This document shows positions 32,743 through 42,135 of a stretch of DNA of 64,000 bases, in pieces. The position numbers and the translations under genes are program-made. Location: positions 1 to 64,000 of the forward strand of contig NZ_KZ084327.1 of the NCBI RefSeq assembly GCF_002093975.1. The letters are read 5' to 3'. The DNA comes from Thermoactinospora rubra. Lineage in GTDB: Bacteria > Actinomycetota > Actinomycetes > Streptosporangiales > Streptosporangiaceae. The notes under the pieces were generated by a model. That model did not search any database and was not told the DNA's origin. It was given only the letters and a program-made list of their open reading frames with translations. The stretch's first letter is position 1. Every line of letters starts with the position of its first letter.

Positions 32743-34818
32743 GTGAAAAAGCCGATGCTGCTGGCCGTGGTCTTCCTCTTACCACTGTCCCTGGCAGCCA
32801 CCCCCGCCTCCGCAGACCCCGACCCCGACCCCCGGCCTCCCTGGCGCCAGGACCACTGGCCGCAGACCCAGCCCTGGCAGCGAGACGAACCGCCCGCGCA
32901 GACCCTGCGCACCCCGTCCCCCGCCCCCATCGACCCGCAGAACTGGGTCAACCCCGACCACATGACGTGGGCGGACTACAAGAAGATCCCCGGCACCAAC
33001 TGGGCCGACCCGAACGTCAAGGGCTCGGTGCGCACCTTCAAGGGCGCCCTGGTGCTGCTGGACTACCCCAACCAGCCCTTCGTGGTCACCCAGCCCCAGG
33101 GCTCGACGATCTACGCCAACCCCAGCGCCGAGGCCCACGACATCCCCCGCGACCAGGTCGCCAAGTTCTACCAGGACTTCCTCAACACCCCCGGCGAGCT
33201 CAACCGGGGCCACACCATCCACGAGTACTGGATGGAGGACTCCGGCGGCCGCATCGGCGTGGAGCTGACCGGCTTCGGCCCCTACACCATGCCGGGCAAG
33301 GACCACGAGTACGCCATGGAGTACCAGCGCGACTCCTGCCCGGCCGGCGACACCTGCACGCGCAACCTGCGCACCGACGGCCACGCGGCCTGGCTGGCCG
33401 CCGTGGGCGAGGAGGTCGTCAAGCAGTACGACTTCGTCTTCTACCTCAGCGCCGGGCAGGACGAGTCCTCCACCTGGCAGGAGTTCGGGATGATGAAGTT
33501 CCCGAACAAGGAGGCCGTCCCCGACGAGTGGGGCCCGCCGGACGAGAGCCTGCCCAACTGGTCGCCCACCCGCTACGTGGAGTGGACCTCCTGGCAGGCC
33601 GGGTCGAACTTCTGGCCCAACGCCCGCTTCGGCGTCGACTCCGTCCAGGCGGAAAGCTCCGGCATGGCGGTCTACGCCCACGAGCTGAGCCACATCCTCG
33701 GCATCGCCGACAACTACAACAACCCCTACGCGGTCCCGCCACGGCGCGCCTACACCGGCATCTGGGAGATGCTCAGCCGCGGCAGCTTCAACGGCCCGGG
33801 CGGCCCGCACAGCCGCTGGCTGATCCCGCCCACGGCCGGGGCGTCCATGGGCGCCCAGCACATGCTGCGCAACAAGATCAAGCTGGGCATCGTGGACGAG
33901 AAGAACGTGCTGCGCCTGTCCCGGGAGGCGCTCGACGAGTCCGGCGTGGTGATCGCCAGGGTGACGGCGCGAGCCGTACAGCCGGGCGAGAACGGCCTGG
34001 CGGGCGTCAACGTCGCCTTCGACACCGGCGACAGGTCCCCGGCCTGCGACTGGCGGACCGACCCGCTGTGCGACGGCGGCGGCTACGAGAACTACACCGT
34101 CGAGGTCGTCGACCGGATGGGCACCGACTCCTTCACCCCCGACTCGGGCGTGCTGCTGGCCAAGACCAAGAACGAGGACCGGGCGCCGTTCGAGTGGGTG
34201 ATCGACGCCAACCCGCAGGACATCGGGATGACCGACTACGTCCTGCCGGACGGCACGCGGGTGCCGATCACGATCGGCGACTACCGGCAGCTGGCCGACG
34301 CGCTGTTCCACGCGGGCACCGACTCCGGCAGCGAGTACGAGTACGTCGACCAGGCCAACCGCCTGCACTTCTACGTCGTGGACGTGCACCGCGACCGGCG
34401 GGGCATCCTGTCCTACACCGTCGCGATCCGCTCGCTCGACGGCTCCGGCCCGCACCGGCGCGGCCTGCGCCTGCTGCCCGCGGCGGGCGTGCCGGGCCGC
34501 GACGGCGTGTCCACCTGCCGCTTCCCGCTGGTCAACACCGGCAGGACCGCGCCTGTCCAGGCCGCGCACCCGGAGGACGTCTCGGCCTACCTCGGCGGGG
34601 ACGTCTACCGGCTGTCGGCCACCGTGGAGGGCCGCGGCTGGTCGGCGCGGCTGCCCAACGCCCTGGCCGCCGTGGACGCCCGCGGGCACGAGCTCGTCAC
34701 CGTCCACGCGGTCCGGTCGGACGGCGGCAGCCGCCTGGCCACGGTCAGGCTGACCGCCACGTCGGAAAGCGACCCGACCAAGACCATGACCGCCACTTGT
34801 CATGTAGTCGGGATATAG
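32743..34818 (+). CDS. secreted M6-family (immune-inhibitor-A-like) metalloprotease
   Basis: A 691-residue exported zinc peptidase. Residues 1-25 are a signal peptide (MLLAVVFLLPLSLAATPASA), followed by an Asp/Pro/Arg-rich propeptide. The catalytic domain (about 95-420) carries HELSH (His313, Glu314, His317) followed by GIADNY. A beta-rich C-terminal domain runs to the end. It resembles M6/InhA-type enzymes, which degrade host or matrix proteins. The GTG has no ribosome site and lies ten bases after a -10 (TATAAC, 32727-32732), so the mRNA is nearly leaderless. A 13-bp hairpin follows the gene. Confidence 0.9.
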   Translation: MKKPMLLAVVFLLPLSLAATPASADPDPDPRPPWRQDHWPQTQPWQRDEPPAQTLRTPSPAPIDPQNWVNPDHMTWADYKKIPGTNWADPNVKGSVRTFKGALVLLDYPNQPFVVTQPQGSTIYANPSAEAHDIPRDQVAKFYQDFLNTPGELNRGHTIHEYWMEDSGGRIGVELTGFGPYTMPGKDHEYAMEYQRDSCPAGDTCTRNLRTDGHAAWLAAVGEEVVKQYDFVFYLSAGQDESSTWQEFGMMKFPNKEAVPDEWGPPDESLPNWSPTRYVEWTSWQAGSNFWPNARFGVDSVQAESSGMAVYAHELSHILGIADNYNNPYAVPPRRAYTGIWEMLSRGSFNGPGGPHSRWLIPPTAGASMGAQHMLRNKIKLGIVDEKNVLRLSREALDESGVVIARVTARAVQPGENGLAGVNVAFDTGDRSPACDWRTDPLCDGGGYENYTVEVVDRMGTDSFTPDSGVLLAKTKNEDRAPFEWVIDANPQDIGMTDYVLPDGTRVPITIGDYRQLADALFHAGTDSGSEYEYVDQANRLHFYVVDVHRDRRGILSYTVAIRSLDGSGPHRRGLRLLPAAGVPGRDGVSTCRFPLVNTGRTAPVQAAHPEDVSAYLGGDVYRLSATVEGRGWSARLPNALAAVDARGHELVTVHAVRSDGGSRLATVRLTATSESDPTKTMTATCHVVGI

Positions 34819-34824
34819 AGTAAA

Positions 34825-34859
34825 GGTTGGGTACGGCGACCGTAAAGCCGTACCCAACC
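34825..34859. terminator. perfect 13-bp hairpin GGTTGGGTACGGC-N9-GCCGTACCCAACC
   Basis: Arms are 34825-34837 and 34847-34859 with no mismatch and a nine-base loop. It starts seven bases after the protease stop and ends 20 bases before the next GTG. It has no U tract. It shares its GGTACGGC core with the palindrome at 18752-18787. Confidence 0.7.
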
Positions 34860-34878
34860 AGGTGAATTAGCATGAGAC

Positions 34879-36894
34879 GTGACTTCGAGCTGGGCGCGCG
34901 AAGGTAACCTGCCGGCGGACCTGACGACCTTCGTCGGCCGCCGCCGGGAGGTCGCCGAGCTCGCCCGCATGGTTCGATCCTCCAGGCTGGTGACCCTCAC
35001 CGGCGCCGCCGGTGTGGGCAAGACCCGCCTGGCCCTGCACGTGACGCGGATGATCCGCGCTGAGTTCCCCGACGGGGCCTGGATGGTCGAGCTGTCCGCC
35101 CTGCAGGATCCCGGGCTGCTCGCCCACACGGTCTGCACGACGCTCAGGACGGCCGGCCAGGCCGCCCGCTCGCCCGCCGGCGCGCTGGCCGGCCACCTGC
35201 GCGACAAGCGCCTGCTGCTGGTGCTCGACACCTGCGAGCACCTGGCGGAGGCCTGCGCGGGGCTGGTGAGGCGGCTGCTGGCCGAGGCCCCGGGCGTGAC
35301 CGTCGTGGCCACCAGCCGCCGGCCCCTCGGCCTGGCGGCCGAGATCGTCTACCCGGTCGGCCCGCTGCCCGACGCCGACGCCCTGGACCTGCTCTTCGAC
35401 CGCGCCCCGGTGGCCGTCCGCACCTCCGAGGCCACGCTGCTGGTCCGCAGGCTCGACGGCATCCCGCTGGCCATCGAGCTGGCGGCGGTACGGCTGCGCA
35501 CCATGACGCTCGCCGAGATCGTCGAGCGGCTGGGGGACCGGTTCCAGCTGCTGCACGGCGACCTGGAGGGCCCGCCGCGCCACCAGACCATGCGCACCAC
35601 GATCGGCTGGAGCCACGAGCTGTGCGAGCCGCTGGAGCGGCTGCTGTGGGCCAGGCTGTCTGTCTTCAGCGGCGACTTCGACCTGGAGGGCGCCCAGACC
35701 GTGTGCGGCGACCGGCGGCTGCCGCCCGGCAGGTTCCCGGCGGCGCTGGACGGCCTGGTCGCCAAGTCGATCGTGCAGCCGCTGCCGTGCGGCCGCTACC
35801 GCATGCTGGACCTGGTCCGCGAGTACGGCGCGCAGTGGCTGCGCCGGCTGGGCGAGGAGGGCCTGATGCGCTTCGCCCACCGCGACTACTACCTGGGCCT
35901 GGCGCGCCAGTTCGACGACGAGTGGTTCGGCCCCGACCAGGTCGCCTGGTGCCGCCGGATGCGGGCCGAGCTGCCGAACCTGCGCGCCGCCCTGGAGTTC
36001 TGCCTCACCGACGCCGACGAGCCCGACGTGGGGCTGGAGCTGGTGGCCAGGCTCGCCTTCCTGTGGATCGCGGGCGGCCACCTCGCCGAGGGGCGCCACC
36101 ACGTCGACCGCGCCCTCGCCCTGGCCGACACCCCGCCCGAGGCCTGCCATCGGGCCCTGTGGGTGGGCGCCTGGCTGGCCACCTTCCAGGGCGACCTGGA
36201 CCGCGCCGACGACCTGTCCGGCGAGTGCCTGGTCAGGTCCGTCGCCACGGGCGACGCCGACGGGGCCGGATGGGCGACGTGCTGCGCGGCGATCACCGCG
36301 GTGTACTCGGGGCGGATCACCGAGGCGCTCGCCCTGTACGACCGGGCCGAGTCCTTCCACCGCCGGGCGGGCGACCGGGGCGCGGGGCTGGCCCACATGC
36401 TCATCGGCAAGGCGTTCGTGCTGTGCGAGCTGGGCCGTCCCGGCAACGCCCTGGCCTACCTCGACCGGCTGCGGACGCTGTGCCGTACCAGAGGAGACCT
36501 GTGGATGGACTCCTACGGCGAGTGGCTGCGGGCCCTCATCGAGCTCGGGCGGGGCGAGGCGGAGGCGGCCGACCGGCACGCCAGGGCGGCCCTGCGCGTC
36601 AAGGCCCGCCTGCACGACACGCTCGGCATGGCCACCGCGCTGGTGGCGCTGGCCGGCAGCGCCCTGGCCCAGGGGCAGGCCGAGCGCACGGCCCGCCTGC
36701 TCGGGATCGGCGCGCTCGTCGAGCACACCTACGGCCTGCGCCTGGGCAGCACGCGGCTGGGCGACATCCGGCGGCGCGCCGACCGCGAGGCCCGTGCCCT
36801 GCTGGGCGACTGCGACTTCGCCACCGCCTACATGGAAGGCTTCTCCCTCACTCTCGATCAAGCAGTGGCCTACGCGGCAGAATCGAAGACATGA
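34879..36894 (+). CDS. STAND ATPase with helical-repeat C-terminus (no DNA-binding domain)
   Basis: A 671-residue STAND/NB-ARC-type signalling ATPase. The start (WAREGNLPADLTTFVGR) and Walker A GAAGVGKT (42-49) are typical of the AfsR/LuxR-associated group. Walker B is LLLVLD (112-117), with TSRRPLG as sensor, GIPLAIELAA and IGWSHELCEP motifs. Helical TPR-like repeats follow (about 340-650). Related regulators carry a LuxR or SARP DNA-binding domain; this one has none. Its stop overlaps the next STAND start (ATGA). It is closely similar to the protein at 43381. Confidence 0.88.
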   Translation: MTSSWAREGNLPADLTTFVGRRREVAELARMVRSSRLVTLTGAAGVGKTRLALHVTRMIRAEFPDGAWMVELSALQDPGLLAHTVCTTLRTAGQAARSPAGALAGHLRDKRLLLVLDTCEHLAEACAGLVRRLLAEAPGVTVVATSRRPLGLAAEIVYPVGPLPDADALDLLFDRAPVAVRTSEATLLVRRLDGIPLAIELAAVRLRTMTLAEIVERLGDRFQLLHGDLEGPPRHQTMRTTIGWSHELCEPLERLLWARLSVFSGDFDLEGAQTVCGDRRLPPGRFPAALDGLVAKSIVQPLPCGRYRMLDLVREYGAQWLRRLGEEGLMRFAHRDYYLGLARQFDDEWFGPDQVAWCRRMRAELPNLRAALEFCLTDADEPDVGLELVARLAFLWIAGGHLAEGRHHVDRALALADTPPEACHRALWVGAWLATFQGDLDRADDLSGECLVRSVATGDADGAGWATCCAAITAVYSGRITEALALYDRAESFHRRAGDRGAGLAHMLIGKAFVLCELGRPGNALAYLDRLRTLCRTRGDLWMDSYGEWLRALIELGRGEAEAADRHARAALRVKARLHDTLGMATALVALAGSALAQGQAERTARLLGIGALVEHTYGLRLGSTRLGDIRRRADREARALLGDCDFATAYMEGFSLTLDQAVAYAAESKT

Positions 36895-39488
36895 CGGGGC
36901 CCTTGCCTTCGCCGCCCGAGGAACGCCGCCCGGCACGCCGTCGCCGCGTCTTCCTGGCGGCTCCGGTCGCGGCCGGCGCGGCCGCCGCCGCGGCGAGCAT
37001 CCTGGCGGCGGCCCTGGAATGGGACATCCCGACCGGTGCGAAGATCGGCGTCACGCTGGGCGCCGCCCTGCTCGTCGGCCTGACCACCTGGGCCACCACC
37101 ACCTTCTCGCCCAAGGCCGCCCCCCGCGGCGAGCCCGCCACGCTCCCGCCGGACCAGTGGCCACCGGCGCCCGAGCACTTCACCGGCCGCCGGGAGGCCC
37201 TGGCCGAGCTGCGCCGCGTCTTCACCGAGCGGCGCCGCTCCAGCGAGCCGGTCCCGCCGCTGGTGGTCTCCGTGTACGGCAGGGCCGGCGTGGGCAAGTC
37301 GGCGCTGATGGCCAGGTTCGGCCAGGAGCTGGCGGACTGGTTCCCCGACGGCCGCCTCTACGCCGACCTGCGCGGCGTGGCCGCCTCGCCGGTGCGCCCC
37401 GACGAGGTGCTGACCGGCTTCCTGCGCGCGCTCGGCGTCCGCCTGACCACCGACCCCGGCGGCCCGGACGAGCTGCGCAAGCTCTGGCTCACCTGGACCA
37501 AGGGCCGCAGGATCCTCATCGGCCTGGACAACGCCCACGACGGCGACCAGGTCAAGCCGCTCATCCCGGCCGAGCCGGGCTGCGCCGTCCTGGTCACCTC
37601 GCGCCAGCCGCTGTTCCTCATGAACGCCCACGACACCCAGCTGCCCGTCTTCAGCGAGGCCCAGGGCGTGGAACTGCTGGCCAGGCTGGCCGGCGGGGCG
37701 CGGGTGGCCGACGACCTGGCCTCGGCCAAGGAGATCGTCCGGCTGTGCGACCACCTGCCGCTGGCGATCGGCATCTGCGGCGCCCGCCTGGCCACCCGCT
37801 CCACCTGGACGCTGCGCGGGCTCGCCGGCCGCCTCGCCGACGAGCGCCGCCGCCTGGACCACCTGCAGCTGGCCGGCTCGATCGACAAGAGCGTGCGCGC
37901 CTCCGTCCAGCTCAGCTACGACGACTGCACCGGGCTGCAGCGCCGCCTGCTGCGCCTGATGTCCGCGCTGACCGCGCCCGACGTCCCCGGCTGGGTGGCG
38001 GGGGAGCTGCTGGACGTCTCCGAGCTGGACGGCGCCGACCAGCTGGAGGCGCTGATCGACGCCCAGCTCGCCGAGTGCTCCGGCACCGACCCGACCGGCG
38101 CCATGCGGTACCGCCTGCACGACCTGGTCCGGGTCTTCGCCCTGGAGCTGGCCGAGGAGGACGAGGAGGAACGCCGCCGCGCCGCCGTCGAGAGGGTCCT
38201 GTACGCCTACCGCCGCCGCGCCGAGGAGCACGCCCAGAACCGCTGGCCGCAGGACTGGGGCAGGGCGGGCCGCGGCGTCCAGCCCAGCGGTGTCCAAAGC
38301 GGCGGTGTCCATGCCGGCGTCCATGCCGGTGTCCATGCCGGCGACGTCCAGGCCGGCGCCGCCGACTGGCTCAACGCCGAACGGCTGGCCATGGTGGCCA
38401 TGGTGCAGCTGGCCCGCGACCTGAAGGCGTGGGAGCTGGCCTGGGGCCTGGGACGGGCGTTCTGCTCGCTGTGCCACTCGTTGCGCGCCTACTGGTCGGA
38501 CTGGCGGACGGTGGCCGAGATCTCCTGCGAGGCGGCCGAGCGCATGGGCGACCGGCGCGCCCTGGCGATCTCCTTACTGGACCGGTCGGCCGCGCTGGCC
38601 GGGTTCGGCGCCCACGAGACCGGCAGGATCGGCGCCGAGCAGGCGCTGGAGATCTTCACCGACCTGGGGGAGGCCTGGTGGGCGGCCCGCGCCATGCGGA
38701 CGGTCGGCATGAGCCTGGTCAGCGACGGCCACCTGGACCGCGCCCAGGGCTACCTCATCGGGGCGATCACCGGCTTCCACGACGAGGGCGACGAGTGGTG
38801 GACGGCCCGCACCCGGCGCAACCTGGCCGAGCTGCGCCTGCTGCAGGGGCACTACGACGAGGCGCGTGAGCTGCTGGAGGACGCGCTGGCGGTGTTCAAG
38901 CGCGACGGCAACCGCTACTCCGAGGCCCAGACGCTGCGCGCCTACGGCGAGGTGCTGGCCGCGCAGGCGCGCCGCTGGCATCGGGAGGGCCGGACGCGGG
39001 CGGCCGAGGAGCTGTTCACCAAGGCCGGCTTCAGCCTGGACCGGGCCGCCGAGATGTTCCGCCGGCGCGGCGAGCTGTGGGAGGAGGCCCGCTGCCTGCG
39101 GGCCGCCGGGTCGGTGGGGGACCCGGTCAACGGGCTGGCGGAGCTGGCCTTCGTCCAGCGGGCCGAGGAGATCCTCGCGGCGCTGGGCGACTCGTGGGGC
39201 GTGGCACGGACCACCCTGTCCACGGGCCGGGCGCTGGCCCGGCTGCGCCGGTTCGGGGAGGCCGAGCAGACCATGCGCCGGGCGGTCGAGGCCTTCGAGG
39301 AGCTTGGCGACCGCTCCTGGACGGCACGCAGCCTGGTCTACCTCGGGGAGATCATGGTGGAGGCGGGCGAGCCCGCCCGCGCCGTCGCGCCGCTCCACCA
39401 GGCCAGGGACCTCTACCGCAGCCTGGGCAACGAGGCCGAGATGCGCAGGACGCTCGAAGTGCTCAGGCGGGCCGAAGGCCTCACGTGA
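36891..39488 (+). CDS. membrane-anchored STAND/TPR ATPase
   Basis: An 865-residue NB-ARC-like protein. Two membrane helices (about 21-41 and 52-70) are followed by the ATPase (Walker A GRAGVGKS, 130-137; LIGLDNAHD as Walker B; TSRQPL; LPLAIGICGARLA). A winged-helix-like region and many TPR-like helices (about 500-865) come next. A Val/His/Gln/Gly repeat linker (about 460-490) is encoded by a short tandem repeat. It is translationally coupled to the preceding STAND gene. It might act as a membrane sensor for that pair; partner and signal are unknown. Confidence 0.88.
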   Translation: MTGPLPSPPEERRPARRRRVFLAAPVAAGAAAAAASILAAALEWDIPTGAKIGVTLGAALLVGLTTWATTTFSPKAAPRGEPATLPPDQWPPAPEHFTGRREALAELRRVFTERRRSSEPVPPLVVSVYGRAGVGKSALMARFGQELADWFPDGRLYADLRGVAASPVRPDEVLTGFLRALGVRLTTDPGGPDELRKLWLTWTKGRRILIGLDNAHDGDQVKPLIPAEPGCAVLVTSRQPLFLMNAHDTQLPVFSEAQGVELLARLAGGARVADDLASAKEIVRLCDHLPLAIGICGARLATRSTWTLRGLAGRLADERRRLDHLQLAGSIDKSVRASVQLSYDDCTGLQRRLLRLMSALTAPDVPGWVAGELLDVSELDGADQLEALIDAQLAECSGTDPTGAMRYRLHDLVRVFALELAEEDEEERRRAAVERVLYAYRRRAEEHAQNRWPQDWGRAGRGVQPSGVQSGGVHAGVHAGVHAGDVQAGAADWLNAERLAMVAMVQLARDLKAWELAWGLGRAFCSLCHSLRAYWSDWRTVAEISCEAAERMGDRRALAISLLDRSAALAGFGAHETGRIGAEQALEIFTDLGEAWWAARAMRTVGMSLVSDGHLDRAQGYLIGAITGFHDEGDEWWTARTRRNLAELRLLQGHYDEARELLEDALAVFKRDGNRYSEAQTLRAYGEVLAAQARRWHREGRTRAAEELFTKAGFSLDRAAEMFRRRGELWEEARCLRAAGSVGDPVNGLAELAFVQRAEEILAALGDSWGVARTTLSTGRALARLRRFGEAEQTMRRAVEAFEELGDRSWTARSLVYLGEIMVEAGEPARAVAPLHQARDLYRSLGNEAEMRRTLEVLRRAEGLT
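38274..38356 (+). repeat. 12-bp minisatellite within the STAND gene
   Basis: GGYGTCCATGCC is repeated three times (38304-38315, 38316-38327, 38328-38339), with diverged copies on both sides. It encodes GVHA units between the ATPase/winged-helix part and the TPR part. Unit changes would keep the frame. Confidence 0.9.
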
Positions 39489-40344
39489 GGCTGTCGCGCA
39501 TGAGGTGACCCGCGGCCAGCTTGGCCTGGTCGATGCTCTCCTCGAACAGCTTCCTGGCGTTGGCCGCCTGCTGGGCCAGCTCCCTGATGTGGGCGCGGGC
39601 CAGGTCGTCCTGCACGGTGTCGGCCACCAGCCGCTGGTAGTCGTGCGTGCGCGCGGCCAGCTCCTCCAGCCGGCGGTGGACCTGGAAGACCTCGTCGGCC
39701 TTGCGCACCTGGGCGGCGTACCTCTCCAGCTGCTTGACCCGCTTGGACAGGGAGGTCCAGGCGGCGTCCAGCGCGGTGCTGTAGGGCTTGAACGCCTCAT
39801 CCAGCGCGGGCGGCAGTTCCTTCGGGACGAGCTTGCGGTGCTCCCGGTGCATGGCGCTCAGCCGGGCCAGCCGGGTGGCGATCTGCCACACCTCCTCCGG
39901 CAGCGTCACCCTGTTGTCAATCGTGTCGATGTAGCCGGCCCTGTTGACCTCCGAGCCGAGGACGGCGTCGACCGCGTCCTGCGCCCGGCGCAGCAGCTGC
40001 TGGCAGGGGTAGTCGAGGTCGGTGGGCAGCACGTAGCGGTCGGCGTGCTCCCAGGCCAGCCGCAGCCGCTTGCTGGTGCCGCCGTTGACGGCCGCCAGGC
40101 GCAGCAGCAGGAACACCGACATGCCCAGCCCGCCGAGGACGACGCCGCCCGTGCCGGCGATCATGAAGATCAGCAGCAGGAAGGCGGGCACGGCGAACAC
40201 CAGCCCCGGATTGCTCCCCGTCCTCGGCTGGCGGCCCTGCCTGGCCTGGAGCAGGACGGACGGACTCTCGCGGAGGACGACTGAGACCTGCGGATGCAGG
40301 GAAGGATCTATGACCAGCCGCGGCGGCAACCTTCGCGGATCCAC
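39481..40344 (-). CDS. membrane protein with coiled-coil cytoplasmic domain
   Basis: A 287-residue protein. A Pro/Arg-rich N-terminus is followed by two membrane helices close together (about 50-66 and 68-85, FAVPAFLLLIFMIAGTGGVVLGGLGMSVFLLLRLAAV). A long helical region (about 100-280) of coiled-coil character then holds RRLEELAARTHDYQRLVADTV and QAANARKLFEESIDQAKL. No known domain is recognised. It converges on the membrane-anchored STAND gene, overlapping it by eight bases. GGGAGG lies four bases before the GTG. Confidence 0.78.
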   Translation of the reverse strand: MDPRRLPPRLVIDPSLHPQVSVVLRESPSVLLQARQGRQPRTGSNPGLVFAVPAFLLLIFMIAGTGGVVLGGLGMSVFLLLRLAAVNGGTSKRLRLAWEHADRYVLPTDLDYPCQQLLRRAQDAVDAVLGSEVNRAGYIDTIDNRVTLPEEVWQIATRLARLSAMHREHRKLVPKELPPALDEAFKPYSTALDAAWTSLSKRVKQLERYAAQVRKADEVFQVHRRLEELAARTHDYQRLVADTVQDDLARAHIRELAQQAANARKLFEESIDQAKLAAGHLMRDSLT

Positions 40345-40408
40345 CTGACCTCCCTTCGCCACTCTCCCTTCATACTGCGTTATGGAACGCCCGGTTAGGG
40401 TGGGACCG

Positions 40409-41203
40409 ATGAAGAACATCGACAGATGGGTGGATCTGGAAGGCGCCGCCAACGTCCGCGACCTGGGCGGCCTGCCGACTGCCGACGGCGCGGTCACGCG
40501 CTTCGGCCGGATCCTGCGTTCCGACAACCTCCAGGGCCTGACGCCGTCCGACGTCGACCGGCTGGTGGGGGAGTTCAAGGTGCGGCACGTGGTGGACCTG
40601 CGGTCGGTGGCCGAGGTGGCGCTCGAGGGACCGGGCCCGCTGACGTCGGTCCCCGAGGTGCGCATCCACCACCTGACCCTGTTCGCCGAGGGCGGCCGGC
40701 ACACCGACGTCGAGGCCGACGTGATCGACGCCGACAAGGTGCTGCCGTGGCAGAAGCGCTCCTCCGGCGACGCGGAGCTGCGCGTGACCGGCTTCTACTA
40801 CGGCTACCTGCGGGACCGTCCCGACGCGGTCGTCGAGGCGCTGCGGACCATGGCGCTGGACGACGGGGCGGCCATCGTGCACTGCGCCGCGGGCAAGGAC
40901 CGCACGGGCGTGCTGTGCGCGCTGGCCCTGGAGGTGGCGGGCGTCACCCGCGAGGCGATCGTGGCCGACTACACCGCGACGGGGGAACGGCTCGAGCGCG
41001 TGCTGGCCAGGCTGCGGGCGAGCGAGACCTACCGCGCCGACCTGGACTCGCGCCCGGCCGACGACCACATGCCCCGCCCGCAGTACATCACCCACTTCCT
41101 GGGCGTGCTGGACGATCGGTTCGGCGGGCCCCTGGCGTGGCTGGAGCGCCACGGCTGGACCGACGCGGACACCGGCGCCCTGCGCTCGCGCCTGCTGGAC
41201 TGA
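40409..41203 (+). CDS. tyrosine-protein phosphatase (PF13350 type)
   Basis: A 264-residue protein phosphatase. The N-terminal ANVRDLGGLP and GRILRSDNLQGLT, and the P-loop VHCAAGKDRTGV with Cys159 and Arg165, identify the Y_phosphatase3 family, which includes the secreted PtpB of mycobacteria. The variant Lys in HCAAGKDRTG suggests a broad specificity that may include phosphoinositides. There is no signal peptide. Start is the ATG at 40409, with GGTGGGA upstream, rather than an ATG 27 bases earlier. Confidence 0.92.
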   Translation: MKNIDRWVDLEGAANVRDLGGLPTADGAVTRFGRILRSDNLQGLTPSDVDRLVGEFKVRHVVDLRSVAEVALEGPGPLTSVPEVRIHHLTLFAEGGRHTDVEADVIDADKVLPWQKRSSGDAELRVTGFYYGYLRDRPDAVVEALRTMALDDGAAIVHCAAGKDRTGVLCALALEVAGVTREAIVADYTATGERLERVLARLRASETYRADLDSRPADDHMPRPQYITHFLGVLDDRFGGPLAWLERHGWTDADTGALRSRLLD

Positions 41204-41244
41204 CGGCTGGGCCGACGGCTGGACCGATGGCGTCGAGGGAGGGC

Positions 41245-42135
41245 CTAGTCGCGGTCCTCCCGCTCGGCCAGGAAGCGCTCGAACTGCGCGGCCAGCTCCT
41301 CGCCGGTGGGCATCGGCGTCGAATCGGCCAGCAGGTTCTCCTTGTCCGCCCCGCCGGCGAACGCGTCGTACTGCTGTTCCAGGCCCACGATCGCGGCCGA
41401 CAGCTCGCTGGAGGCCCGGATCTGCTCCTCGATCTCCGCGTTGGTGCGCTCGGCCATCTCCCGCAGCGGCTCCATCGGGAACACCAGCCCGGTGCTGCGG
41501 GTGATCGCCTCCAGCGCGGTCACCGCGGCCTGCGGGTACTCGGCCTGGGACAGGTAGTGCGGCACGTGGACGGCGAAGCCGAGGGCGTCGCGGCCCTGGG
41601 CGCCCAGCCGGAACTCCAGCAGCGCGGCGACGCTGCCCGGCACCTGGACCCGCCCGAAGGCGCTGGTCTGCGGGGCGATCAGCTCCGGACGGCTGGCATG
41701 CGCGGTCACGCCGAGGGGGCGGGTGTGGGGGACGGCCATGGGGATGCCGTGCGCGGTGACCAGCCTGCTCACGCCGAGCTGGGCGGCGAGCTCGCCCACC
41801 GCCGCGGTGAAACGCTCCCACTCGCGGTCCGGCTCCGGGCCGCTCATCACCAGGAAAGGCCTGCCGGTCACGTCCCGCGTGGCGTAGACGGCCAGCTCGG
41901 GGCTCTCGCACGCGACCCAGCGGTCGGTGTCGAAGGTCATGATGGGCCGCCGGGACCGGTAGTCGAGCAGCCGGTCGACGTCGAACGTGGCAACCGTGCG
42001 GTGCTCGAGCTCGGCGAGCAGGTGGCCGACCGCCAGGCGACCGGCCCCGCCCGCGTCGACGAAGCCGTCGAAGTGGTACACCAACACCGGCTCGTCCAGC
42101 TCGGGCGCGTCCGCTGCGAGCGTGTACAGATCCAT
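41245..42135 (-). CDS. PAC2-family protein
   Basis: A 296-residue PAC2 protein, a family named after a eukaryotic proteasome-assembly chaperone and conserved in actinobacteria. It shows PVLVYHFDGFVDAGGAGRLAVGHLL, VATFDVDRLLDYRSRRPIMTFD, RLVTAHGIPMAVPHTRP and VPGSVAALLEFRLG, then a helical tail with EQIRASSELSAAIVGLEQQYDAF. In actinobacteria its role, perhaps linked to proteasome or ATP-grasp ligase function, is unsettled. No proteasome genes are in the window. Confidence 0.9.
   Translation of the reverse strand: MDLYTLAADAPELDEPVLVYHFDGFVDAGGAGRLAVGHLLAELEHRTVATFDVDRLLDYRSRRPIMTFDTDRWVACESPELAVYATRDVTGRPFLVMSGPEPDREWERFTAAVGELAAQLGVSRLVTAHGIPMAVPHTRPLGVTAHASRPELIAPQTSAFGRVQVPGSVAALLEFRLGAQGRDALGFAVHVPHYLSQAEYPQAAVTALEAITRSTGLVFPMEPLREMAERTNAEIEEQIRASSELSAAIVGLEQQYDAFAGGADKENLLADSTPMPTGEELAAQFERFLAEREDRD

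Noticed and set aside
32779-34857. A 692-codon minus-strand frame opposite the metalloprotease
   Set aside because: The plus-strand protein has a signal peptide and an HELSH zinc motif; the antisense frame shows no recognisable feature.
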